Origin: Segatella copri
Lineage (GTDB): Bacteria; Bacteroidota; Bacteroidia; Bacteroidales; Bacteroidaceae
Assembly: GCF_009494395.1 (NCBI RefSeq)
Contig: NZ_VZCB01000099.1
Location: 61,849 to 125,848, forward strand
Length of the DNA: 64,000 nucleotides
Reading direction: 5' to 3'
Shown: positions 44,693 through 52,245 of the stretch, piece after piece
How the letters are laid out: each line of letters opens with the position of its first letter
Numbering within the stretch: position 1 is the stretch's first letter
Notes under the pieces: generated by a model
The model's input: only the letters and a program-made list of their open reading frames with translations
What the model was told of the DNA's origin: nothing
The model's database searches: none
Program-made: the position numbers and the translations under genes

Positions 44693-45964
44693 TTATAGGA
44701 AAGGGGTCAGGAAGGTGGCTGCAAACCATCCCTTGAATCTCTGCCACCCCGTGCGCCATTCTCTCCAGTTCTTCTCGTTGAGCAGGAAACTGTCTTTCTT
44801 CTCTCCATCGAAGAGCTTTACCAGCTGGTCTGTAGTGTAAGGGTCTACAATTACAGCATTCTCTTCGTAATCCCATCTAAGGCTTCTGGCATTGAGATTG
44901 GCGCTGCCAACCGTACAGAACTTTCCATCTACCATGATAATCTTGGTATGATGGAAGCCTGGTGTGTACATCCATACATGGCAACCTGCCTTCATCAGTT
45001 TATGGGCATTATAGAAACCGCAATCTGGAGTCAATGGAATATCGCTCTTGGTAGAGAGCATGATTTCTACCTTTACGCCTCTTTTTACTGCATTCTTCAG
45101 TGCTTTCTTCAGTTTGTGGCTTAGGGTGAAGTAAGGACTGATGAGCTTGATGCTATCCTGGGCATCATTGATGGCATTCACATAGAAATAGCGGATGATA
45201 TCCTTGGTGATATGGGGCTCACGGTTAATGATGCCTACCGTTTTATGATAGGCGGTAGCAGTGGTGTCGGGCTTGAGATTCTCTACCAGATAATCTTTTT
45301 TCTCCTTGCGGTAATACTCATCGCCGTCAATATGCTGACCACTCACCTTGTTCCACATCTTGAGGAATATCTTTTGCAGGGTATTCACCTCGCTACCATC
45401 AATGCGGCAGTGCATGTCATGCCATTCGCCTACTACTTCTGTACCATTGATATAATAGTCGGCAACGTTCATACCTCCTGTATAGGCAATCTGTCCATCA
45501 ATGACCACGATTTTACGGTGATCACGGTTGAAGATGGCATGTACCCATGGAAACTTAACCGGCTTGTATTCATATATTTCAATGCCATTGGCACGTATTT
45601 TCTTGAGATGCCGTTTGCGCAACGGCTTGTTGTTGGATGAGTTCCCGAATCCGTCATACAAGGCTCTTACCTTGACGCCTTCCTTTACCTTCTCAGCCAG
45701 GAGGTCGAAGAGTAGGGAGGCGATGCTGTCGTTGCGGAAGTTGAAGTATTCCAGATGAATGCTGTGTTTGGCTTGACGGATTGCCTGAAACATATCATCA
45801 AATTTCTCCTGTCCGCTCATCAGGAGCGTAACAGAATTATCGTGAGAAAAACTCACACCTTTCCCACGAAGCTGGTTGACTATCAATGAATCGCTGGTCT
45901 GTGCGCTGCACAGCGAACTGACAAGCATCAGTGTTATCGTTGTTATTATCTCTCTGAGTCTCAT
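44693..45964 (-). CDS. Secreted phospholipase D-family protein (cardiolipin synthase-like)
   Basis: A 423-residue protein with two PLD motifs: DHRKIVVIDGQIAYTGGMN and HHTKIIMVDGKFCTVGSAN, both HxKxxxxD intact. The N-terminus is a cleavable signal peptide (LMLVSSLCSAQ), not the pair of helices of typical ClsA, so the enzyme is probably periplasmic. It may make cardiolipin or cleave another phosphodiester. It follows kdsD on the same strand. Confidence 0.82.
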   Translation of the reverse strand: MRLREIITTITLMLVSSLCSAQTSDSLIVNQLRGKGVSFSHDNSVTLLMSGQEKFDDMFQAIRQAKHSIHLEYFNFRNDSIASLLFDLLAEKVKEGVKVRALYDGFGNSSNNKPLRKRHLKKIRANGIEIYEYKPVKFPWVHAIFNRDHRKIVVIDGQIAYTGGMNVADYYINGTEVVGEWHDMHCRIDGSEVNTLQKIFLKMWNKVSGQHIDGDEYYRKEKKDYLVENLKPDTTATAYHKTVGIINREPHITKDIIRYFYVNAINDAQDSIKLISPYFTLSHKLKKALKNAVKRGVKVEIMLSTKSDIPLTPDCGFYNAHKLMKAGCHVWMYTPGFHHTKIIMVDGKFCTVGSANLNARSLRWDYEENAVIVDPYTTDQLVKLFDGEKKDSFLLNEKNWREWRTGWQRFKGWFAATFLTPFL

Positions 45965-46021
45965 GTCAACTACTAATAATCTATTTGCTATAAATTATTA
46001 ATTATAAATTATTAATTAAAA

Positions 46022-47002
46022 TCACACCATGCAGGCATAGTGATCAACGATGCCTTTCAAATGATTATCCTTATCTACTACGAGTACTGTATGTACCTTG
46101 TACTTATGCATAATGCGCTGAATTTCCGAAATCTTGGTCTTCGGAGTCACCATCTTAGGAGTGGTGGTCATGATGTCGTTCACCGTCTTGTTGAAGAACT
46201 CAGCCTGCCATTTCTCCATGGCACGGCGGATATCGCCATCAGTAATCAATCCGATGACACGATTGTCTTCATCAAGCGAGATTCCCAATCCCAGTTTGCC
46301 CTTGCTGACGTGGATGATAGCCTCGCCTAGGTGCATCTCCTTAGGGATGATTGGCATATCGTCGCTGCGCATCACATCTTCTGCGGTAGTCAGGAGGCGC
46401 TTACCTAATTCGCCACCAGGATGGAACTGTGCAAAGTCGCGCGGCTTGAAGTGGCGTACCTGCATCAGGGCTATTGCCAAGGCATCTCCCATCGCCAAAG
46501 CCGCAGTGGTACTGCTGGTTGGAGCAAGGTTCAGCGGACAAGCTTCCTTCTTTACCTTTACTGTGATATGGTGGTTGGAATATTTCGCCAACAGGGAATT
46601 TGGATTTCCCGTAATCGAAATAATTGGAACATTCATGTGGAGTACCATTGGAATGAAGCGAAGCAACTCATCGGTCTGGCCACTGTTGCTCAGTGCCAGA
46701 ACTACGTCTTTATCTGTCATTACGCCTAAATCACCGTGATATACATCCAGAGGATTGATATAGAAAGCAGGTGTACCTGTTGATGCCAGAGTAGCTGCAA
46801 TCTTGGCACCTATGTGTCCACTTTTGCCTACACCGGTTACGATAATCTTTCCTTCGCAATGATACATCATATCTACTGCCTTCTCAAAATTACTATCCAT
46901 ATAGGAAATTTGATCGAGTATGGCTTGAGCTTCATCACGAAGGGCTTGCTCTCCATACGAGCGGACTGTCATGTTGTCAATATCGTTTATCTTGTGATTC
47001 AT
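46022..47002 (-). CDS. kdsD: D-arabinose-5-phosphate isomerase
   Basis: A 326-residue KpsF/GutQ/KdsD enzyme that turns ribulose-5-phosphate into arabinose-5-phosphate for Kdo synthesis. It has a SIS domain (about 45-185; VTGVGKSGHIGAKIAATLAS, DLGVMTDKDVVLALSNSGQT) and two CBS domains (about 215-326). It lies downstream of kdsA, which uses its product, and both serve lipopolysaccharide core assembly. Confidence 0.93.
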   Translation of the reverse strand: MNHKINDIDNMTVRSYGEQALRDEAQAILDQISYMDSNFEKAVDMMYHCEGKIIVTGVGKSGHIGAKIAATLASTGTPAFYINPLDVYHGDLGVMTDKDVVLALSNSGQTDELLRFIPMVLHMNVPIISITGNPNSLLAKYSNHHITVKVKKEACPLNLAPTSSTTAALAMGDALAIALMQVRHFKPRDFAQFHPGGELGKRLLTTAEDVMRSDDMPIIPKEMHLGEAIIHVSKGKLGLGISLDEDNRVIGLITDGDIRRAMEKWQAEFFNKTVNDIMTTTPKMVTPKTKISEIQRIMHKYKVHTVLVVDKDNHLKGIVDHYACMV

Positions 47003-47040
47003 TATTTTCTAAAATAAATGTTCTTTATTGAATGGAACTG

Positions 47041-47106
47041 ATATACTTAGACAAGTAAACTAATATACTTAGACAAGTAAACTAATATACTTAGACAAGT
47101 TAATTA
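47041..47106. repeat. Three tandem copies of a 22-bp unit between kdsA and kdsD
   Basis: Unit ATATACTTAGACAAGTAAAC plus TA at 47041, 47063 and 47085; the third copy ends differently and a partial copy (ATATACTTTG) follows. It fills most of the 114-base gap between the two Kdo genes. Confidence 0.9.
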
Positions 47107-47116
47107 ATATACTTTG

Positions 47117-47869
47117 TTAAGCGAGCAAATCTGCAATGAGAGCCTCCAGCTTGTCTAATTCCAGCATATTGGCAGCGTCACTTTTTCCCTGATCAGGGTC
47201 TGGGTGTACCTCAAAGAAGTAACCGGTTGCGCCGAATGCCTTGGCTGCCATGGCCATGGCTGGTACGAACTTGCGGTCGCCCACGGTTTTGCCATCGCCA
47301 GCGCTTGGTCGCTGCACACTGTGAGTGCAGTCCATGATGACATTAGGAACAATCTCCTTCATGTCTGGAATGTTGCGGAAGTCTACTACGAGATTATTGT
47401 AGCCGAAGCAGTTGCCGCGCTCGGTGAGCCATACTTCCTTGGCACCGCTGTCCAAGGCTTTTTCTACAGGATATTTCATATCTCTTCCGCTCAGGAACTG
47501 TGCCTTCTTGATGTTGACAATCTTACCCGTTTTAGCAGCTGAAACCAAAAGATCGGTCTGTCGGCAGAGGAAGGCTGGTATCTGGAGAATATCGCATACT
47601 TTGCCTACAGCCTCAGCCTGATAACTCTCATGAATATCTGTGGTGATGCGAAGTCCATACTTTGACTTGATATCGCTGAGCATCTGTAGACCCTTTTCCA
47701 TACCAGGACCACGGAAAGAGTGGATGCTGGTTCGGTTTGCCTTGTCAAATGATGCTTTGAATATAATGTCGGTTCCTAACTTCTGGTTGATGCGAACGAG
47801 TTCCTGAGCTACTGTGTCCAGTAGTTCCATCGACTCGATGACGCATGGTCCTGCTATGAATGTTGCCAT
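47117..47869 (-). CDS. kdsA: Kdo-8-phosphate synthase
   Basis: A 250-residue enzyme joining phosphoenolpyruvate and arabinose-5-phosphate to Kdo-8-phosphate. The start at 47869 (MATFIAGPCVIES) is the family N-terminus; a longer frame to 47929 adds unrelated residues. Motifs FKASFDKANRTS, GPGMEKGL, TDIHES, IPAFLCRQTDLL and DCTHSVQRP are all intact. It is the first gene of the kdsA-kdsD-PLD group. Confidence 0.95.
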   Translation of the reverse strand: MATFIAGPCVIESMELLDTVAQELVRINQKLGTDIIFKASFDKANRTSIHSFRGPGMEKGLQMLSDIKSKYGLRITTDIHESYQAEAVGKVCDILQIPAFLCRQTDLLVSAAKTGKIVNIKKAQFLSGRDMKYPVEKALDSGAKEVWLTERGNCFGYNNLVVDFRNIPDMKEIVPNVIMDCTHSVQRPSAGDGKTVGDRKFVPAMAMAAKAFGATGYFFEVHPDPDQGKSDAANMLELDKLEALIADLLA

Positions 47870-48090
47870 AATTATACATGTTTTATTGTTATTGACTGCA
47901 AAGTTATTAAAAAAAGAAGAGAAAAGCAAAGATTCATGAACCTTTTTTGAGATATTATCCTTTGGGGCGTATCTTTTTCAATTTATTATGATGATATTTC
48001 AATGAAATTCTGTAAATTTGCAGTGTCTTAGACGTTACTTGGATGAATGTTCTAAGGAAGAAATAGTATTGATTAATAGAATAGTCGAAG

Positions 48091-49044
48091 ATGAAACTGA
48101 TAGCAGATAGTGGTAGTACCAAGACCGATTGGGCATTGATAAGTGACCAGGGGGATGTGTTGATGACTTGTAATACTCAAGGCATCAATCCGATTCATCA
48201 GAGTGATGCTGATATATTGCAGATTCTCTGTGATAAACTAGTGTTGAACGAGCAGCCTCAGGAAGTGTTCTTTTATGGCAGTGGTGTAACTGAGGCGATG
48301 AAACCTCGTATGCAGTCCTTGTTGCAGCAGTCTTTCCCGGAAGCTAGGGTAGAAGTGGAAGGTGATATGTTGGGTGCTGCTCGTGCTCTGTTTGGTGATA
48401 AACCGGGTATTGCCTGTATCTTGGGTACAGGTGCCAACAGTTGTCTTTATGATGGAAAGAACATCGTTATGAATACTCCGCCGCTTGGTTACATCCTGGG
48501 GGATGAAGGTAGTGGAGCTGTATTGGGTAAGCTGTTTCTGAATGGTATCTTCAAGGGAACACTTCCTGCTTCTCTCAAGGAGAAATATCTGGCATGGTCA
48601 GGACTTGATTACCCTACTATTATTAATAAGGTATATAAAGAGCCTTTAGCCAATCGCTTTCTGGCTTCTATCTGTCCTTTCATTTCCCAGCAGATAGCCG
48701 AGGGAGAGAAACATGAAAACGGTAGCGATGAGCTGAACGAAGCCATGGCGCTCTACCGGATGATATTAAGTAGCTTTGACTTGTTTTACCGTAACAATCT
48801 AGTTCCTTATATTGATTATGTGAAGGCTAGCGTTGAGGACATCAGCAGGTTGACGTCGGGAGTGAAAGCTTGGGATGCTTCTTTGGGCGAAAATCAGGAA
48901 GTAGGGTTTGTGGGAAGCATTGCCCACTATTTCGAATCGCCTCTCAGAAACGTGATGGAAGATGAACATCACCTGAAGATTGCTCTCATATTAAGAGCCC
49001 CAATGAAGGGGCTGATTGCCTTTCATTCTCTTCGGAAAGAGTAA
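48091..49044 (+). CDS. BadF/BadG/BcrA/BcrD-type sugar kinase (GlcNAc kinase-like)
   Basis: A 317-residue ASKHA-fold kinase. The phosphate-1 loop is LIADSGSTKTDWALI, the phosphate-2 region CILGTGANSCLYDG and GYILGDEGSGAVLGK binds the sugar and nucleotide, and VGFVGSIAHYF is the adenosine motif. Close family members phosphorylate N-acetylglucosamine. A -7 box TAAATTTG lies at 48013-48020. It is beside the mannan locus but may serve cell-wall sugar recycling instead. Confidence 0.8.
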   Translation: MKLIADSGSTKTDWALISDQGDVLMTCNTQGINPIHQSDADILQILCDKLVLNEQPQEVFFYGSGVTEAMKPRMQSLLQQSFPEARVEVEGDMLGAARALFGDKPGIACILGTGANSCLYDGKNIVMNTPPLGYILGDEGSGAVLGKLFLNGIFKGTLPASLKEKYLAWSGLDYPTIINKVYKEPLANRFLASICPFISQQIAEGEKHENGSDELNEAMALYRMILSSFDLFYRNNLVPYIDYVKASVEDISRLTSGVKAWDASLGENQEVGFVGSIAHYFESPLRNVMEDEHHLKIALILRAPMKGLIAFHSLRKE

Positions 49045-49048
49045 CAGA

Positions 49049-49280
49049 ATGGCAGTGAAGAAAAAGCTGGTGACGGGTGCTGCCATCAACTCGGGTAAGA
49101 ACGCCTACGACTGGAGTAAGTACAAGAGTGTCTATGATGCCAATGGCGATTTGCTTGATACCGACTGGGTAGATTCCCAAGTATGACCATCTTCAACCGT
49201 GCCAGGCATCAGTCAGCAATGCCAATATGTTGGAGGGTATTCAGGAGGCTGTGAAGGCAGCCGCTTGGCCTGTTAAATAA
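49049..49280 (+). pseudogene. Degenerate fragments, including a GH5-type C-terminus
   Basis: A 45-codon frame (49049-49186, MAVKKKLVTGAAINSG...) starts 4 bases after the kinase stop; I do not recognise it. Overlapping its stop, MTIFNRA (from 49183) and, after a frame change, NANMLEGIQEAVKAAAWPVK-stop (49218-49280) read as the end of a GH5 enzyme, parallel to MTLFNRA in the intact GH5 gene downstream. I see no usable gene here. The rest of the gap to 49515 holds a possible hairpin (GGGCGCATG...TGTGCGCC, around 49322-49359) and a promoter. Confidence 0.5.
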
Positions 49281-49466
49281 AGAAAGTTATGTGAAGTTTT
49301 TGGGTTTAGCATAAGTGTTCCGGGCGCATGTCGGAGAGTCTTTCTCTGGTGTGCGCCTTTTTTGTGTGTAACATATTCTTTCCCCCAAAAGACAAAAATA
49401 TGTCCTTGTAACATTATGTACGTATCAGTTTAACAAAACACTACATAGCTATAGCCGTTTTTTCTT

Positions 49467-49474
49467 TATCTTTG
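49467..49474 (+). promoter_or_regulatory. -7 box of the GH5 gene
   Basis: TATCTTTG, 42 bases before the ATG at 49516; no clear -33 TTG at the normal spacing. Confidence 0.5.
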
Positions 49475-49515
49475 CACCATAACTACATAGAACTATAACA
49501 ATTTATATAATTAAC

Positions 49516-50829
49516 ATGAAAAAAATAGTTATGATTTTGGCGGCAGCTGCCCAGTTTGCATGGGCTAGTGCACAAGTGGCACCTGCTGATAGACGTATGA
49601 CGAAGATGGAACTTACTGCAAGCCAGTTGGCGCATTATATGGCGCCAGGCGTCAACCTTGGTAATACGATGGAGGCTTGTAATTGGAATGATATCTTTAC
49701 CAACAACGCCGGCTTGAAGTCGGAGACTTCATGGCAGAATGACAAGACATCGGAAAGTTATATCCGGAGCTTGAAGAAGCAGGGATTCAACAGTCTTCGC
49801 ATTCCTACCTCTTGGGTGGCTGGTCATATTGTAGACAAGGAGAAGATGACGATAGACCCTGCTTGGATGCTTCGTATCAAGGAGATTGTGGATTACGGTC
49901 TCAATGCAGGACTCTGTGTCATCATCAACGAACATTGGGATGGTGGTTGGATGGAGCATGATGCTTTTACCAATCTGGCGAATGTTTCAGAACATAAGGA
50001 GATGTATCGCAAATTGTGGGTCAATATTGCCAAACAGTTTAAGGACTATGATCAGCGCCTACTCTTTGCAGCATTGAATGAACCTGGAGTAGGTGGGGGC
50101 AGTCCACTGGCAAAGGGTGAAATGCTGGCTCCCGACAGCAAGGAGTTTGCCGACAGACTCCTTGAATATGAGCAGGTGTTCCTGGATGCCGTTCGTTCTA
50201 CCGGTGGCAAGAATGCCAAACGTGTACTCATCATGCAGTGTCCGAAGACGGAGATAGATCTGGCTGAGAAGGATACCTATGATATTGCCCGTCTCAAGGA
50301 TTCGGCAAAGAACCGGTTGATGGCAGAGGTACATTTCTATGATCCATATATCTTCACCCTGATGGACAAGGATGCCGATTGGGGCAAGGTGGCACTCTAC
50401 TGGAAGGGACATGCGCCTGCTGACGATCAGGGGCGTACCGTCAATACCATCTGGTATGACAATAAGAATGTGGATGCCTATCAGCATATTACCAACCAGG
50501 TGATGAAGATGAAGAAGAAGTTCGTGGACAAGGGTTATCCTGTTGTCATTGGTGAATACGGTGCCAACCGCAAGGATGCTTCCCTCTATGGGGGAAATCA
50601 GAAACTGCATGATGAAAGTATGATGTCATGGTACAGTTCCGTTACTGCCGAGATGCTGAAGGCTGGTCTCATTCCCTACGTTTGGGACATCAATGTGCAG
50701 CCTCTTCCTCACATGACGCTCTTCAACCGTGCCAAGGAAGTAGTCTCTGACTCTTATATATTTAAAGGTGTAATGGATGGAGCTGAGATAGGTATGGAAA
50801 CTTATCACAAAATCTATCCCAAACCATGA
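49516..50829 (+). CDS. Secreted GH5-family endo-glycanase
   Basis: A 437-residue enzyme with a signal peptide (residues 1-20, AWASAQ) and one TIM barrel. GVNLGNTME opens the barrel, SLRIPTSW and INEHWDGGW line the cleft, AALNEP gives the acid/base Glu189, and VVIGEYGAN gives the nucleophile Glu347. Such enzymes cut beta-1,4 glucan, glucomannan or mannan; the mannan locus next to it favours a (gluco)mannan substrate, as inference. It ends HKIYPKP without a sorting tail, though a tail-like sequence follows in another frame. Confidence 0.85.
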   Translation: MKKIVMILAAAAQFAWASAQVAPADRRMTKMELTASQLAHYMAPGVNLGNTMEACNWNDIFTNNAGLKSETSWQNDKTSESYIRSLKKQGFNSLRIPTSWVAGHIVDKEKMTIDPAWMLRIKEIVDYGLNAGLCVIINEHWDGGWMEHDAFTNLANVSEHKEMYRKLWVNIAKQFKDYDQRLLFAALNEPGVGGGSPLAKGEMLAPDSKEFADRLLEYEQVFLDAVRSTGGKNAKRVLIMQCPKTEIDLAEKDTYDIARLKDSAKNRLMAEVHFYDPYIFTLMDKDADWGKVALYWKGHAPADDQGRTVNTIWYDNKNVDAYQHITNQVMKMKKKFVDKGYPVVIGEYGANRKDASLYGGNQKLHDESMMSWYSSVTAEMLKAGLIPYVWDINVQPLPHMTLFNRAKEVVSDSYIFKGVMDGAEIGMETYHKIYPKP

Positions 50830-50830
50830 T

Positions 50831-50926
50831 ATCCGGGGCTCTCAGACATATAGTCTTGCTGGTCAGCAGGTTGACGCTTCTTATAAGGGCGTTGTTATTA
50901 AGAATGGATAAAAGTTTGTTCAGTAA
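50831..50926 (+). pseudogene. Detached C-terminal tail domain of the GH5 protein
   Basis: In the +1 frame relative to the GH5 gene the sequence reads YSLAGQQVDASYKGVVIKNG, then a stop (50909-50911), then KFVQ and a stop. This is the usual C-terminal motif of Prevotella secreted enzymes. It appears cut off by a frameshift near the GH5 stop and by a nonsense change (AAA to TAA). Confidence 0.55.
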
Positions 50927-50975
50927 TAGAGAGTGTTTTTATTTACTCTTAGTTTAATAATTGGTTTAAGTCAAG

Positions 50976-51004
50976 GGGCTAGGTTGCGGGATGCAACCTA
51001 GCCC
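50976..51004 (+). terminator. Terminator of the GH5 gene
   Basis: Perfect 12-bp stem GGGCTAGGTTGC (50976-50987 with 50993-51004), five-base loop, short T tract after. Confidence 0.85.
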
Positions 51005-51011
51005 TTTAAAT

Positions 51012-51092
51012 TACGTCCCGACGTAGCGCTTCTTACGTCCCGATGTAGGAAATCCTACGTCCTCGACGTAGTAACTGCTGCGTCGGGACGCA
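51012..51092. repeat. Cluster of four TACGTC/GACGTA hairpin modules
   Basis: Four 14-15-bp near-palindromes lie at 51012-51025, 51034-51047, 51056-51070 and 51079-51092, with consensus TACGTCCCGACGTA; the last is reversed. The first three start 22 bases apart. Modules can also pair with each other to form larger hairpins. Confidence 0.8.
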
Positions 51093-51119
51093 TTTTCAGA
51101 CCCATCGTGAGGAAAAAAT

Positions 51120-51150
51120 AAACGCAGGCAAATCCACTTTGCCTGCGTTT
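51120..51150 (-). terminator. Terminator of the mannan utilization operon
   Basis: Thirteen-bp stem AAACGCAGGCAAA (51120-51132 with 51138-51150); minus-strand tail TATTTTTTCC. Confidence 0.88.
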
Positions 51151-51171
51151 GTTTTTCAGTTGTTTTACGTC

Positions 51172-52236
51172 TTAATGTTCCAGATACAAGCCGTTCAGCT
51201 TTTCCAGGAACACACTCACTTCATCGTTTACCAACTCCATGAAACCATGGGTCTTACTATTGGAAACTCCAGGATAAGGAGTGTAGTAATGCTCATTGAT
51301 AGGTTCTCCTGCGTTTCTGCCGAACATCAGGTAAGCGATATGATGCTGTTTAAGTTCCGGCAGGAGTATATCAGCGAAGAGGCTGGAATCACCGATGGAT
51401 TCAATGCCCGTTGTCATACCAAACGCATTGTTGTGCTCTTGTGCAAAAGGCAAAGCCTGAGCCACGATGTCCTTGAGGCTCTTCTGGTAGAGTGGGAGAT
51501 TGATGGTATCCTTAGACTGGAGATAAGTGATGTTGATGACATCAATATTGTGGTCTGGATAACGTTCCATCAGTTTCTTGCCTGGCTGGTAGGTCTCCGA
51601 ATAACCGTAAACCACATTCGTTACTTCCTCATCTGATAAGCAGTCCTGTATCTTCTGATAAAGCTTACTGTAATCTTCCGCACTCAACTGACAGTACCAT
51701 GCCTTGCCGTCTATCGGAAGGAGATTGAGAATCACCGGAGCCTTGATGCCGTAACCATCTTGCAAGGTATCAAGATATTTTGCCACTTGCTGGGTGTATT
51801 CTTCCAGTTTGTCTTCATCTCCGTTGTAGTTCGGCATCGTCCAGTTCATGATGAGCAAGCCTCCCTTGCGGAAGTGATTGAGCACATCTTCCCGGATTGC
51901 CTTGAATGGTACTCCATCTGCATTCTGCTGCTTTCCGCTCTCGATGCCGTCCAGTTCATAACCGTTGGCTGCTGGTCGGTAACCGCAGAGTGCCTTCATG
52001 TCGCAGCGGTCGCTATCGCATTCCCATCTGTTCCAACCCATTCCGCTTAGGGTGCCGTACATCTGTCCGATGAGGGTTCCCTTGTTGGCGAAAGCCTTGA
52101 GGTTGGTTTTCAGATTCTCTGTGCGGGTAGTAAGACCGCTCATGGCAATCTCATCATACGATTTCTTTTTCTTTTCACCGCAGGATGAGAGAGCCATGAG
52201 TGCTGCAAAAATCAATAATAAATATTTGATTCTCAT
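51172..52236 (-). CDS. GH26-like lipoprotein, probably catalytically inactive
   Basis: A 354-residue lipoprotein (lipobox MALSSC, Cys19). The fold markers of GH26 mannanases are present: YELDGIESGKQQNADGVPF, GGLLIMNWTMPNYNGD, YPDHNIDVINITY and the end AYLMFGRNAGEPINEHYYTP. But the acid/base motif RP(F/W)HE is replaced by NLLPI (residues 171-175), and the nucleophile segment (A)LTETG is GMTTG (273-277) with no Glu. Both catalytic glutamates thus seem lost. It may serve as a surface mannan-binding protein. Last gene of the operon, 9 bases after the GH26-GH5 gene. Confidence 0.65.
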   Translation of the reverse strand: MRIKYLLLIFAALMALSSCGEKKKKSYDEIAMSGLTTRTENLKTNLKAFANKGTLIGQMYGTLSGMGWNRWECDSDRCDMKALCGYRPAANGYELDGIESGKQQNADGVPFKAIREDVLNHFRKGGLLIMNWTMPNYNGDEDKLEEYTQQVAKYLDTLQDGYGIKAPVILNLLPIDGKAWYCQLSAEDYSKLYQKIQDCLSDEEVTNVVYGYSETYQPGKKLMERYPDHNIDVINITYLQSKDTINLPLYQKSLKDIVAQALPFAQEHNNAFGMTTGIESIGDSSLFADILLPELKQHHIAYLMFGRNAGEPINEHYYTPYPGVSNSKTHGFMELVNDEVSVFLEKLNGLYLEH

Positions 52237-52245
52237 CTTCTTTTT

